Assembly: GCA_000507305.1 (NCBI GenBank) | Contig: DF239789.1 | Location: forward strand, 165,419-229,418 | Length of the DNA: 64,000 bases | Direction: 5' to 3' | From: Breviolum minutum Mf 1.05b.01 | Lineage: Eukaryota > Sar > Dinophyceae > Suessiales > Symbiodiniaceae | Shown here: piece by piece, positions 22,213-34,208 of the stretch | Position numbering within the stretch: position 1 is the stretch's first letter | Layout of the letters: each line of letters begins with the position of its first letter | Translations under genes and position numbers: made by a program | The notes under the pieces: model-generated | Told to the model about the DNA's origin: nothing | Database searches by the model: none | The model's input: only the letters and a program-made list of their open reading frames with translations

Positions 22213-23980
22213 TGTTTAAAGGATTCTTCTGAACTTTCAAATTGCTTTATTTTCATTACTTTCCGGCAATCGAACATCATAATTGAAAATCAAATCCACA
22301 GTCTTTTTGGTTTTTGATGAGCAACGAACAGTATATCAAGAACTCTTGCATTGATCTATTAAATACACAATGGAAAAAACGATGTTTTCCCGTGCGAATC
22401 TTCCAATGTCATGCGAACAACGTGCAAAACCGTGGGCTCACATTCCATGAAATACTGATTGCTTCATGACGGCCTCACAATGCATTGGTCGTGTTGCGCC
22501 AAAATGATCTCAGCTCATGCAAAGAGGTCGGTAGTAAAATGCACGCCTTTTGAGGGAGAGGGGTGGTAGCACCTAGGGCACTTGCAAATCCAAACCAATC
22601 CATGTCAACTAAATGCAAACTGTTTCAAAGTAGCTTGGAAGAAGTCACCACACATCAGAATCAAATCAGATCAAATCAGATATTGTCAACTTCTTTCTGG
22701 AGGAATCATTACTTGAGGATGATGCAAGCGCCCAACAGCCATGTGAATACAACTGACATGGTGAAACATCTTTAGTCGCTGACTAGTCTGGAGATAGGAC
22801 CCCCTTTGCGAATGACCTGTTGTGCTTTCTCACACATCAATACATATCATGGGTGCCACATTCATTCTCCATCCACTTGGGCAAAGCGTTAAGCCCCAAA
22901 AGACACCAGTTCAAATTAGTCAAATCAATTCTGGTAAGCCAAGTCTAATCACCAAAATTGACTTGAGGAGACGGCCAGGTTCCGGACTACCAGACCTATG
23001 CCAATTTCATCCATTGGTTTACCCCACAAACCAGCGCGACTAGCTAGCTGGAAATGACCCATCTTCATAAAGGTATATAAAGGCCATGGTCTACCAATGG
23101 TGGATCTTCCAGGGATAATTCACCACCCTGAAATATCAAATCGTTTTGTGACAGGAGTCCAATCTCTCGAGTGCGTGCCCAAATTTTGATCCCGAGATCC
23201 TTTGCAATTTCAAAGTGATGGGACCGGTGTACACACCCAATTACCGAGTGTGCTTGGGGATTGGTGGGAGGCTGATGAAAGAATCATAGACTTGGTTGGA
23301 TTCGCCTCCATCACCGCGGGTTGGCGAGATGGAGTATGTGGAGGCGGGATATTCCCGGCATGCCCAAGATCAAGGTCCTTTGTGGCTTGGGGCGGGATTG
23401 AAGGAGGAAGAGCTTTGGACCCATGAAGAATCAGAAGAATGAGACAAGAGCGCTAGGTTTGCACAACAAATTGGACCAACCCAACCAGAAACCAAGGCTG
23501 GCTACGGCTAGAACGAACTGGACAATGACATCGAGTTATTGGCAGCAACCACGGATGCCACCCTGTGCGGATGATGGCATGAATGGCAGGCACGAGAGGA
23601 TGACAAGTCAAAAGGTAGGAAAGAGAACCTGGAGCATTCTCTCAAAAGGATCCAGATGATGCTGCCAAAACTCGCAGGGCCAGGTGGAAAAAATATTTTG
23701 CTGGAAGCAGGGGATACAACATATGGACCTGAGCCCATTGCCTGGAGGTGAACTGGACCATTCAGTGCCTGGCAGGCGTCCCTATCAGCCCATGACCGCT
23801 CCGTCAGTGGAAGAAACAGCACCCCAGTGTTGTGGAAGGCCTGGCCTTAACCAGATCCACTGATCATAGTTCCATGAAGGGCATTTTGTCACAATTTTTG
23901 GGTTGTCAACTTTTAATGATTTTTCCCCGATAGCTTTAGCTATAAGGTGTTCTTACTTCCAATAGAGGGGGGTGGGCGCC
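22213..23980. other. Element-poor, higher-GC stretch without a clear gene
   Basis: Only short overlapping open frames in all phases on both strands; none could be chosen. The M-family palindromes that fill the rest of the window are absent. It may be a decayed gene or retroelement. Confidence 0.4.
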
Positions 23981-23989
23981 ATTTTTGGC

Positions 23990-24150
23990 GGACTTGTTAG
24001 GGTGCCATTGCTGGGTGCCAAGTAGGGTGCCAGTGCTGTCACAGGGTGCCATTGCTGGGTGCCATGGGTGGTCACCAACTTTGGCGGACTGGACGTGGTG
24101 CCATTGCTGGGTACTGCTGAGTGCCATCATTTGCTGGATGCCATGGTTGG
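23990..24150. repeat. Interspersed tandem GTGCCATTGCTGGGTGCCA units
   Basis: Several imperfect copies of GGGTGCCATTGCTGG and TTGGCGGACT. Period varies, so it is not a clean minisatellite. Confidence 0.65.
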
Positions 24151-24511
24151 GGGCAAAAGAAACTGTCTTGAGATGCACTGAAATGCACCAGAGTGTTACA
24201 CCGTATGCTATCTGGAGTCTATGCTGGTATAATTGGTGAGTACATGTCTTGCAGAACCTGGGAAAGCACACATGGCCATGGAAGACTCCGCATCTCTCAA
24301 CCTTCAAATGCACGTGCAACTGAACTTCGGATCCGCCGGGCGCCACACGGGATTTTCCACTTCGTCCCGCTTCTGGAGGAAATCTTCCAATACCTGCCGT
24401 CGGACCCAGCTTCGCAGGAGAAGAGGAACCTTCTTTTGGTCATGATGTATTTCAAAGGCGTGGTGTATATGTTAGAAGTTATATATAAGCATAACATGCA
24501 CTGTATGCTAC

Positions 24512-24607
24512 GAGTAGGATCCATTGGGACCGGTATATTTAGCCACATGAATATCATACAAATCAACCATTCATGGATTATTGAAATATACCAGTCCCAC
24601 GGATCCT
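24512..24607. mobile_element. M2 element (variant end CCAGTCCC)
   Basis: TAGGATCCATTGGGACCGGT to ATACCAGTCCCACGGATCC. Confidence 0.7.
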
Positions 24608-25736
24608 GCAAAGTGGGATCCTACCAGTTACAAGTAGGGATAGTATAACTCCATTTTATAGGGTTTTTTTCACCCCAGTTTCCCCTTTATTTTCGGCCAT
24701 GCAAAAGGGGTAGTTATCAACCTCCTATTTATGACGATCGGTTCGGGGCCCACTATGGGACACACTTCGCGCCTTGGCATACTGCTCAGCTAAGTGGCTG
24801 CTGACACCTGCGAATGCTTCAAAAGACAGGGAGTCCCTTCACATCAACAATATACCGTTGGTGGTTCAGAAATCCGGCGAACCACCACCTGGGATGTATC
24901 TGGCCAAATTATTGTATTTCACCAACCTAGGTTTCCCTGAAATAAGGAGGATTCCCTTTCTTTCCTATTTTTTGGGGTGAGGTCGTGTGAGGTCGCTATA
25001 ATTTGACCAAATGTATAAAACCTTCTAACATTCTGGGATAAACAACCAACCTCAACTGGTTTTCTCCGCCGGATTTTCTGGTTGCCATCAACAGTATCAC
25101 ATGTATCACATCAAAGGTCGGGGACATCATGGTGTATTCATCAACCAACTTCCTGTGACATCCAAGTAAGCATTTTAATGACCCGTGAGAGAGTGGAGTG
25201 GATGATCATTTCACCATGAGGGGTGCAGTTTTCTGGAAAAATCATCCAAAAGAATCACGGATGACCATACAGTCACAAGTCACTCAAATCTAAATCTTAT
25301 ATCTTTATGTAGTTGTATATGTTGTATGACTTAGGTTTTATATGTCTTTATGTAGTTATATGTGTTGTATACTTAGTTTTTTTATACAGACTATTTGTTG
25401 TTTCATCACAAGGTTTGCCCTGTCAGAAATTCATCTGAACCGAATCCAAGGTCCAAAGCAAAGAGCGGGCCCAACCATCAATGAACAACCATTGCGGGAT
25501 TGCCATATTGAAAGAAAACTTGTCCGAACAAAAGTCACAAATTCTGATCTACATGCCTCATTCATATGTCGCATCTAAGGAAAATATAACTTATATCACA
25601 TGACAGTTCTATACTCCTTCAAACAAAAACATTTCAAACATCTGCAAAACTGTAGGTTTTTCTCGAATGTTTTTTTGGGGCGGCTAAGGTTACCTTTTCT
25701 TTGGAGGGTGTTTTCGACTTTTATTTTCTGGAACTC

Positions 25737-25915
25737 ATCAATAGCACCCAGCACTTGCCTTTGGAAATGGCTCCGCGGAGAACTTCTCGAGCCGTGTCGT
25801 AGTCCTGCGGCACGGCATCATGTGACGTGACTGTCGTGTCATGATGCGGTGGGTTTGGTTGTGTTGCATACCCAAAAAGATCATCAGCTAACCGATTTTG
25901 TGAAGGGAAACCTTG
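25737..25915 (-). CDS. Exon, unrecognised protein
   Basis: Minus-strand frame after ATGCAAG|: FPSQNRLADDLFGYATQPNP, a histidine/threonine linker, then DYDTAREVLRGAISKGKCWV and LLMSS. The second half looks like an amphipathic helix. It ends near GAGTTCCAG; no clear GT donor. The frame is interrupted upstream by M-family repeats. Confidence 0.4.
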
Positions 25916-26379
25916 CATGTTTGTATGTTGGGGGGTATGTTCCGGGGATCTTCCTTGAAACTTGCCTAGATTTGGTTGACTTTTTTTGGGGTCCCGGACA
26001 TCCCACAAAATGACCATACATGTTAACATCGACTTTGATCCCCCCATTTGGGGGGAAAAATTCCCCGGATGACAGACGATAAATGGGAGTGTTTTTCCCA
26101 ATGTATGTACAAGTGAGGACGATAAACAAAGAGGAGAGATAATACATAATATTAATAATAACAGCAAAACAAACACAAAAAGCAACACAGCAAAATATTC
26201 ACATCATTCCAGGAATGCACGCTTCTGGGAACTAACATATCCCATCCAAAGGCACTTTTGTAAATATGTTCCTTTTCGCAAGGTGGAATATGTGATCGTT
26301 CCCTAGAGGATACAACTATCAGAAACTGCAGAACAAATCCGTGAAAGTGCTGTGAATTTGCACGTCAAAAAAACTGCTA

Positions 26380-26600
26380 CACCCCCGAAGTTTAACAGCT
26401 CGCCCCGCGAAAATGGATGGTTGGAAGATGATCCGGCTTCCTTTTGGGGTTTCGGCCTGTTTTCAGGGGCAAGATGTGGATGTTTCCGAAAATAGTGGTA
26501 CCCCCAAATCATCCATTTCAATAGGGTTTTCCATTATAAACCATCCATTTTGGGGTACCCCTATTCTTGGAAACACCCATGTTAAATTTCCAGGGGAAGT
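26380..26600. mobile_element. M3 element carrying a nested M5
   Basis: ACACCCCCGAAGTTTAACAG on the left and ATGTTAAATTTCCAGGGG on the right are M3 ends; an M5 copy (26476-26580) sits between, flanked by ATG. Confidence 0.75.
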
Positions 26601-27439
26601 AGAAGATGGTCTCTAAAAAAATCTCCTGAGAGAGGATGCACTTGGAGAAGTTGTCCACCCAGTTAGGGTCTGGCCCTTCCCTGCGTGGTAGCGATTTCCA
26701 CCAACGAACGAGAAAACCCAGTCACAACTGAGAGAGATTGGACTCCAAACTGCAGAAAAAAAAATACAGTACTCCCCAGAAGACTGACAGTTTTGGAGAC
26801 TGAAACAATCAGCCAAATGATTCTCCGAACTTTCGGTTTAAAGGGTTCCATGAATGTTAGGTTTTTTGAGGAAAGCACATATCACTATCATATCACCCAA
26901 TAACTTACATGAACCTGCTTCATACCACGAAGTTGGAACGGATGATGAGTTGTTTGACAACAGCGTGGTCTATCGGGAAATGAAATCACAATTTGCAACG
27001 GTTCTGCAAAGCAACAAACAAGGAACCACAAAAAAACATCAACCATGGCACCATATAAGACCTTCAGCGCTTCCCTTTTTTTTGCCAGATTGAGGAATCA
27101 ATAACTGTCTGTTTTCCATGATCTTTCAAAGGTTTTCAATATCACCTTCCTGGTAGTGGTCATTCTCTTGTGGAAGTGACCCCCATGAATTTCTGAATGT
27201 TTTTTCTTTTCGTTTGGGGGGTCGGTTTTGCTACAACTCATCTAATTAAACATGGAGAACTGCTCAAAGACATCATTGAACCCTCCCAACAAAAAAACCA
27301 TCAGAAGCTGAAACAAATATCATCCCAAAAAAGGTGACGATTTCCATCATGGAAACTTCAAAATTTCAAAGGTCTGGGAACAGGTCGCCCCTTGGGAAGA
27401 CAGTTTCGATCGCGGCGATTTGGACGCAAGGATGTCTGG

Positions 27440-27559
27440 CTAGGTGGTGGTTTCAATGATTCAACCCCTTTGAAAAAATATGCAACCGTCAAATTGGAGC
27501 GCATCTCCCCACAAATCCGGGGTGAAAATTCCGAAAATGTTTGAGTTGCCACCGCCTAG
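27440..27559. mobile_element. M1 element with CTGG duplication
   Basis: CTAGGTGGTGGTTTCAATG to TTGCCACCGCCTAG; CTGG on both sides. Confidence 0.85.
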
Positions 27560-27575
27560 CTGGGTCGCTGGGTCT

Positions 27576-27728
27576 TCACCATTGGAGTTTCTCTGGTTGA
27601 CTGTAGATGATATAGAAGATCACGCCAGCGAGTCCAGTCGTTCCCAAGATGCCAGCATCTGCAAGTGCAGCGGCCAGACTGCCTGTTTGAAAGGTTTGAA
27701 CGGAGTTGTATCCCCCAAGAAAAATAAG
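27576..27728 (-). CDS. Terminal exon with one membrane segment
   Basis: Starts after CATCCAG| with LIFLGGYNSVQTFQTGSLAA, continues ALADAGILGTTGLAGVIFYI, then IYSQPEKLQW and TGA. Residues about 26-42 of the exon are a clear transmembrane helix followed by a short charged tail, so the protein is an integral membrane protein with a short terminus on one side. The acceptor AG falls two bases outside the inverted repeat of an M10 element (27731-27850), whose presence may have created the intron. Family not recognised. Confidence 0.6.
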   Translation of the reverse strand, partial: LIFLGGYNSVQTFQTGSLAAALADAGILGTTGLAGVIFYIIYSQPEKLQW

Positions 27729-27730
27729 CT

Positions 27731-27850
27731 GGATGTCGCAGGAAGTTAGGATCAAAGGTTAGGATCAGTGGGTTATAACCCCAAAAATATCCCACTTATA
27801 AGTGATAACCAATCCATTTACTCACCTTTGATCCTAACTTCCTGGGACAT
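27731..27850. mobile_element. M10 element
   Basis: GGATGTCGCAGGAAGTTAGG pairs with the reverse of CTAACTTCCTGGGACATCC; about 30-bp inverted ends with one mismatch. Confidence 0.85.
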
Positions 27851-28242
27851 CCAAGAAGCAGCCACTTTCCAAATGGAGATGGACCCCTTTCCGTTGTTTT
27901 TGTATCCTCGGGGTTGAATGACTTGGAGATTGTTGGAGATCATGGAATAAATACATCGAAAGTAAACATGAAACCCAATGCAACTTGATTGAGCAACATC
28001 ACCCAAACACCAAAATGGCCCGCTGATAATCCCATTTTGGTCCTGTTTGTCGATATGTTCCATCTTTACTACCTTTGCGGAATCCCAACTGAATGCCTCA
28101 AAAAAAGCAGGTTTTGGAACAAAAAAAAGGGTCATAGTCTAGTCATAGATCTTCACCCTTACAAACCCTGGAAGATGAACGGCTGGAACCTGAGAATAAC
28201 ACCTCTGGAAGAGAAGAAATTATCTTTCCAAAATCATCATCT

Positions 28243-28352
28243 ATTTGGTGGTTGAACCAACCCCCTTGAAACATATGCTCGTCAAATTGGAGCGCATCTC
28301 CCCAGGGATCCGAGGTGAAAATTCCGAAAATGTTTGAGTTGCCACCACCCAG
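28243..28352. mobile_element. M1 element
   Basis: CTATTTGGTGGTTGAACC to GAGTTGCCACCACCCAG. Confidence 0.85.
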
Positions 28353-29044
28353 ATTTGTTTAATTCATCAAATCCTAACCATCCCATCATCTAGCAGGTTT
28401 GTTGATCGCTCCAAACCATCCCAACCAATGCCACACAATGCCACAAAAGAGGTTGGCTTACCCTCCCTAAAACTCATCATTTTCAGGTTCTGAACCACCT
28501 TGTGCAAAACTTTCGAAGCCTTCCCCCCCTGGGCCCCAACCCTTCCTAACCCCAAACGTGATCCAAACCCTTGGGGGTTAGCAACCCACATCCTTCCCGT
28601 GGGGTTAAGGGAACGATGTAACCATACCACCAAGCTCCGAGCTTCTTGCTCCCTTCCATTCGGTGCCCTGCGAACTTTTTACCCAAAAAATATCTGACTT
28701 TCAACTTGTGATATCTTTTTTCCGTTGTGGCTTCGTATTTTTTCTCATCCATCCATTCATTTCAAATTTATTTCCCATGCAGTTCATATTGAATTTCCTG
28801 CCATGTCAGCCTCGCGAAACGATCAGACCACCCAGAAATCCCAATTGCACGGAAGCTTCAAAGCAATTGTCCACCCGAATTTGGTTGCGATTGTATCTCA
28901 AGCGATAAGCCCGATCCTTTGTGGAGGACAACATTGCGCTGGAAGGAAGGAAATCAAGGATTCGTCGAATTCGTGAAGAAGGATGGGAGTAGTCTACATC
29001 TTCCAGGAAAAAAAGAAAACTGTGATGAAGGATCATTGAATGCG

Positions 29045-29136
29045 TATGCTAAAATATATGTTGAGATATGCTAAAATATATGTTAAGATATGCTAAAATA
29101 TATGTTGAGATATGAAAATGTATGTTGAGATATGCC
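29045..29136. repeat. Tandem repeat, about 23-24 bp unit, four copies
   Basis: Unit GCTAAAATATATGTTGAGAT with point changes in the third and fourth copies. Confidence 0.85.
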
Positions 29137-29381
29137 AAGAACTGTGTCAAAATGTAGCTGAAATTTCTACACCTTTTTGGTTGATATTGTTTATGTCATG
29201 ATGATTACAAAAAATCCATGGCATCCCAGGTGATTCGTTGCATGAAGAATCACCATCAATTACCTTCCTGAAAATGAACGAATGTCCCTTAAAATGGACC
29301 ATTTCAAAAGGAAAGTATCATCTTCCAACCATCATTTTGCAGCCCGCAAACTTGTTTTTTTTTTTTTGGGGGGAGTATATC

Positions 29382-29470
29382 CCATACAATCCATCTATGG
29401 TATATTAGCCTACATGAATGGTTGATTTTTATGGTAAATTAGTATAGGTATAATATACCAGTCCCATCGA
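29382..29470. mobile_element. M2 element (variant)
   Basis: CCCATACAATCCATCTATGG to ATATACCAGTCCCATCG. Confidence 0.65.
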
Positions 29471-29667
29471 GCATACCAGATATGTGCACACTGAAAGAAT
29501 TATCGTCTTGATTCACCCAAGACAATCCGTTCCAGTACCTGAAAAGTAGATGGCACAATATTGGCTTATAAGGACCCATTACTAAACTACCTTTTGGTAT
29601 CTGTGCCATCTATTGTGACCTTAAGGTAAATATTTGTCGATGGTGTTTCGCAAAGGTTGAACTTTAC

Positions 29668-29766
29668 TGGTTGGTGTTTTTTTTCCCACCCATCTGAAAC
29701 TAAAACTTCATCAAATTGGGTGCATCTTCCCTACTTTTCGGGGTGAACAAATATTTGAGTTGCCTC
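29668..29766. mobile_element. M1 element, degenerate
   Basis: CTGGTTGGTG, then CACCCATCTGAAAC and TTTCGGGGTGAACA; right end stops at GAGTTGCC. Confidence 0.65.
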
Positions 29767-29767
29767 T

Positions 29768-29905
29768 GTTACCAATTTCGATTTGCAATCCCTTGTGACT
29801 CTGTCCCCACCTGTTTCAACCTCACAAAAAAAATCAATCAGGTCAATTTTCGCGGGCCCCAGGATGCAATCGTCACTAATGGAATGATTCCTGGTGGTGA
29901 CTGTT
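29768..29905 (-). CDS. Possible exon ending at an M1 element
   Basis: Minus-strand frame NHSISDDCILGPAKIDLIDF, then FCEVETGGDRVTRDCKSKLV and TEA. It begins after CACCAG| and ends where a degenerate M1 copy (29668-29766) starts with GAG|GCAACTC, a possible GC donor. The plus strand is also open, so strand is inferred. Confidence 0.35.
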
Positions 29906-29944
29906 GCTGGGCGTGGGGGGTAGTTCCAATGTATCAACTTGAAA

Positions 29945-30046
29945 CTACCTGGAAAACAGCCGTTGCGACGTTAATTTCCATCAACTTGAAACCCCTAAAA
30001 CCAGCCACAGTTGCCAAAAAAAAAGGTATACTATGTTTTCCAGGTA
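29945..30046. mobile_element. M13 element
   Basis: TACCTGGAAAACAGC to CTATGTTTTCCAGGTA with AACCCCTAAAACCAGCCACA inside. Confidence 0.75.
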
Positions 30047-30667
30047 GATGAAAAGACTTCCACCCTTTTGTTAAATGCTGCTGGCACACATAAATGTCCT
30101 CCTCTGACAAGGTGGAACTTTTGAAATGCCTCAGTTTTTGTTGGAAGAGATCTACCCCAGGCCTCCCAAAATTCCCAAATGAAAGGAATTTTCTTCATAA
30201 ACTGTTGGTTCTGGGTTGAAACTGTTGAATACCTTGGGCTGGCCTCAAATACTGGCAAAAAAAAGGTTTAGGTTGGTTGCCTACACATGTCAACAAAATC
30301 CTGGTGGTGACTTGCATGCATCGTCCGAAGGGGACCAACCCAATCAACACATCCCATTTTGTCATTATCAACCACCTCAACTTCGATCGACCAACGGATC
30401 TATCCGAACTTGATTCTCAACTCGATTGCATTGTCAATTGATGGTTGCAAATTACATTCAAGAAAAATATCTATTGTCTAATTCATTTCTGAAACCAAAT
30501 ATCAGTTTGTCAAACATGTATATATAGAGTACATGCAACAATCCTATAGGATCCATGGGAAGTGAAAAGATGCACCATTTTGTTGCTGACAACAGGTCCT
30601 AACTTCTATGATAGATGGTTTCATGAGTACTTCCGAGCCGGGAAAAAAACATGCCCAACAAAGATCA

Positions 30668-30770
30668 CTAGGTGGTGGTTTCAACCCATGTGACAAATAC
30701 TATTCAAAATTGGAATCTTCCCCAAATAGGGGTGAACATATTTCAAAACAAATTTGAAACCATTACCCAG
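30668..30770. mobile_element. M1 element with ATCA duplication
   Basis: CTAGGTGGTGGTTTCAACCC to GAAACCATTACCCAG; AAGATCA before and ATCA after. Confidence 0.85.
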
Positions 30771-30887
30771 ATCACATGGAAAAAACAAACAGACACAATA
30801 TCCATATCGACTGAAAAAACCATCTTCTGAAATAAAGATCCCCAACCGTTAGAGATTCCTGTTTCAGAAGCACCCATCTTTCCCCTA

Positions 30888-31008
30888 CAATCTGTGAGCC
30901 CCAGGGACCAAGCAGCAAATCCCACAGGACCTGCACCAATGCAGCTCCCAAGTAGTGCTGCTTGTCCAATCTTGCGGTACTTGTTGGGCTTACGTGACAT
31001 CAACGCGC
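30888..31008 (-). CDS. Exon with hydrophobic segment, unrecognised protein
   Basis: After CCCGCAG| the frame reads ALMSRKPNKYRKIGQAALLG, then SCIGAGPVGFAAWSLGLTD. A basic patch followed by a glycine/alanine-rich hydrophobic run resembles a membrane or targeting segment; which one is not decidable. An overlapping plus-strand frame (30955-31329) is open but less convincing. Confidence 0.45.
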
Positions 31009-31743
31009 CTGCGGGTGGCAAATGAAACGATATATGAAGACTTTTCGAACCATGGATACCTGATAACTCATTGGAATCGGTTCAGACTGCATGGATGTCT
31101 TGTCATAATCACAAAGAGAAGTAACGATTATGATGTATCTCTTGAAGTGGAGAATTCGTGCTTAAACATTTTGAATGATTTCTTGGGATCACATTTGTTG
31201 CTAGGTTATGCGCAAAATCTATCAAATCAGCTCAACTTTCTACCAACCATTATGTCACATGACACCAGGACCACTCGTGGATTTTTGCGAAGGTTAAAAA
31301 CCGGTTGCTTTCATAAACATCCACATTAAACATCAATAGATATAGATTTACTCACTTTACCCACTGTGAACCATGTAGGGTTCCATGTCCCAAGTTACAC
31401 CTCGCAAAAATGATCAGTCTTACAGTAACTGTCTATCCTCGGCCTCGACCTCGGTCACCTTGTCTCCCCAGCGTTTTGTTTTGGTTTTTGGGTCGGTCCT
31501 ACACCAAGGCCGATCACGGAAAAGGCCTCCCAGCAAACCCCCACGCGTTTTCGGAGCTGGACGATGGGGAATAATTCCAACAAACCTGTGATACCACTGT
31601 GGTATATCCACATACAACACTTGGCAATCCTCAGGTCCCCCAAGAAAAGTTAAACTTTTAGTGGGTTACAGGTAACATCCCACTAAACTCTAAGGGGCTA
31701 AGGGAATACGGCTAAACTAAGATGTGTCAAGAACAAACCTGAT

Positions 31744-31811
31744 TCCAAACAAGAATCTCCTTGTAAATATCCACATCTTTCTTCATGTTTCTCAGACTGC
31801 CCTGTGATTTT
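31744..31811 (-). CDS. Possible short exon
   Basis: A 60-70 nt stretch framed by ATCACAG| and AATCAG|GTTTG encodes GSLRNMKKDVDIYKEILVWN, a charged amphipathic helix. Both splice sites are canonical. Single small exon, family unknown. Confidence 0.3.
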
Positions 31812-32452
31812 TAGAGAATTCTGGCGTTGAACAGATCCGAGGTCTGTCTGGCCTTGGAGGTCATAACGTAGGATCCATGGGAATGTTGTATAGTTGCGCA
31901 CATGTAGGCACCAAAAAAATCAACCAACAAAAAACAAAATTTAAGATGGAACCGAAAAAAAGGTGCATGTTTGGTTCAGATGTTTTTCCTTTTCAAGTGG
32001 GTGATTTTCAGGTTCCATGATAGTTTTCCAGGGTGTAATGCAAGTAGATAATAGGTAAATATACCCTATAAATATACCCTACGAGACTGAAATTCATCGG
32101 AATTCACCCCACATGATGAGGTATCTTGAACCTTCTGGAGGGTTGATACAATTCCTCATCATAAGCCTTAATTATACTAGTTGGTTTATAGTTTGTACAC
32201 TGGAAGTCCTATAAGACCATTCAAATAATGGTTTTCCCCAAAGACTATTCTTTAGTATGGGAACTTAAGTCATCCAAAAATTGGGGTTGCTATTATTTTA
32301 TGAGTACTAAATAGTTTTTTTTATGAGGATGGTGAACCCCATTTAGTGACCACCACGGAAAACCACGTATTCCCAATTATAAGTACCAAGGTAGTCAGCC
32401 AATTCAAGTCATTGTAATCGTCTTTGACAATCCATGTATCTAAGGTTGTTTC

Positions 32453-32560
32453 AACACACCTTTGGAACACACCCCTAAACCTTTACCAACAGGCTGTAAA
32501 GGGATTCCTTTCATAGTTCTCTGTGGGGATTGGTTGGGGTGTGCTCTAAGGGTGTGTTGT
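32453..32560. mobile_element. M12 element
   Basis: AACACACCTTTGGAACACAC to GGTGTGCTCTAAGGGTGTGT; inner CTTTACCAACAGGCTGTAAA. A second copy in the other orientation is at 46914-47029. Confidence 0.8.
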
Positions 32561-32674
32561 AACTTCCTTGGAATGTATGATAATCTATTTACCCACCAGA
32601 ATTGACTGATATTTATGGTGCATGTAGGTCAGGTAGGTACCTATCGGTACTGGTTGGTTTATAGGGATTCCCAG

Positions 32675-32820
32675 ATACTTGGAGGATCATCCCAATTGGT
32701 AAGTAGTTAGTAACCCCCATTTACAAACCATTTAGCCCATTTGGAAGGGGAATAACCCCAGTTAGGGGACTTACTAACCATGGTTATTAGCCACTTACTA
32801 AATGGGATGATCCTCCAAGT
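32675..32820. mobile_element. M7 element with TA duplication
   Basis: CTTGGAGGATCATCCCAATT to AAATGGGATGATCCTCCAAG between TA and TA. Confidence 0.9.
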
Positions 32821-32992
32821 ATTGGGCGATTTCATAGATCCTTGTACCCAAAGGGTTGTTACATAAGCTATTCCATATAACCAAAACAACCCCCAGGTTT
32901 TCAAGGCCAATCACTTGGAGGGAACACAACAAACCCATGACGGATCCATGGGACGAACGGTATAATTACCTACCTTTGATCTATTTTTATGG

Positions 32993-33104
32993 TACCCTCT
33001 GGTAAACTAACATTAGCTGGCCGGAAAATCCCCATTTTCAATAGGAAACACATCTTCATTCCGGGTCCATTTTCCAGCCAGCTATGTTAGTTTACCGGAG
33101 GGTA
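32993..33104. mobile_element. M3-related element
   Basis: TACCCTCTGGTAAACTAACA to TGTTAGTTTACCGGAGGGTA; AGCTGGCCGGAAAAT arms. Confidence 0.8.
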
Positions 33105-33164
33105 ATTGTTGGCAAATATACGTATTACATGCTATTGGAAAAGTCAAGGATAAAAAACGGGGAC

Positions 33165-33284
33165 CTGCGCGAACTTGTAGCTGATGTGCAATTGCATCTC
33201 ATTCCAAGGCTTGGGGATGTCGCGCATGTCCTCATCGGGTAGGTTCTGATGTGCGAGCCAGTTCCTGGCAACAGATTTTCGGTG
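33165..33284 (-). CDS. Exon, unrecognised protein
   Basis: Reads RKSVARNWLAHQNLPDEDMR, then DIPKPWNEMQLHISYKFAQ and ends at GCGCAG|GTCCCC, a GT donor. GC-rich third positions and composition support coding. The 5' edge is not fixed. It sits just below an M1 copy (33339-33437). Confidence 0.4.
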
Positions 33285-33338
33285 TCAAAATCATGTGGCC
33301 ACGAAGCTGTCATCAATACCCATATTGACAAGGAAAAA

Positions 33339-33437
33339 CTGGTTGGTGATTTCAACCCTTTGAAAAATATTCTCGTCAAATTGGATCATTTCCCCAAATA
33401 GGGGTGAAAATAAAAAATATTTGAAACCACCACCCAG
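33339..33437. mobile_element. M1 element
   Basis: CTGGTTGGTGATTTCAACCC to GAAACCACCACCCAG; A-rich flanks on both sides. Confidence 0.85.
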
Positions 33438-33625
33438 AAAAAAATATAGTCTCATACTACAATTCTACATCAATATGCTACAATATCTATACTCTGGAAC
33501 TGGAACTTATCACAGCAGCAGCCGGAAGAGTAGCAGTAGTGGTGATGGTGATGGTAGCAGCAAGAATCCCAGTAGAGACACTACACTAGTAGTAGGTGTA
33601 GGGGCAATAGGCAATACTACCCAAA

Positions 33626-33701
33626 CAATCCATGTATGGCATATTTAGTTACACTTGGCATAATGTAGGTAAATATACCATTCCCATGGATGCTATGGGA
33701 A
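33626..33701. mobile_element. M2 element, shortened
   Basis: AATCCATGTATGGCATATTT to ATACCATTCCCATGGATGC and TATGGG. Confidence 0.7.
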
Positions 33702-34013
33702 AGATACCCTCCAGAAAAAAAACACCTCCATATCCCACCAAACAGGGAAAAAACCCGCCGGAAACTCATCAAATCATCAACTCAATGAGGAAATCTCCCT
33801 TACTAGACCACCATTTAGGGTGAGGTCGTGTGAGGTCGCTGGAAATTCACCAGAAAGTTCATTTGATCGGTATTTAGAGGGAGATTTCCTACATCAACAA
33901 ACAACCGCAAGGGAAAAACATCGACCCAACTACGGACCCAAGAATTCCAACTTCAAATCCCTACCCGTCCCAAGGCAAAGGACATCAACTACACCCCCGA
34001 AGTGGTTTTAAAA

Positions 34014-34109
34014 CTACCCTCCAGGGAATTAACGTATCCCACCTTGGGAAAAGGAAAATCATCTTCAAAAGGGCCTTGGTAGGGGATATGTTAGTCTTTA
34101 GGAGGGTAC
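34014..34109. mobile_element. M4 element
   Basis: TACCCTCCAGGGAATTAACG to ATGTTAGTCTTTAGGAGGGT. Confidence 0.8.
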
Positions 34110-34208
34110 TTTCCTTTTCAGGTTTTGATAATTTTTCAGGGGCGAACTGTTACAACATTGGGAGTGTACCCATTCATTTTGTCAACAAACAGCGAACACT
34201 TCCTTTCC

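Noticed and set aside
23202-23659. Plus-strand frames in the element-poor island
   Set aside because: Short, overlapping, stop-interrupted when extended; no family recognised.
24858-24893. Short GGTGGTTC ... GAACCACC palindrome as an M1 copy
   Set aside because: Only the outer bases resemble M1; the core blocks are missing.
26685-27093. Two plus-strand open frames
   Set aside because: Protein-like in parts, but no splice sites and opposite to every other exon.
30955-31329. Plus-strand open frame of 124 codons
   Set aside because: Overlaps a better minus-strand exon (30888-31008), has A+T-rich third positions and no splice signals; probably chance.
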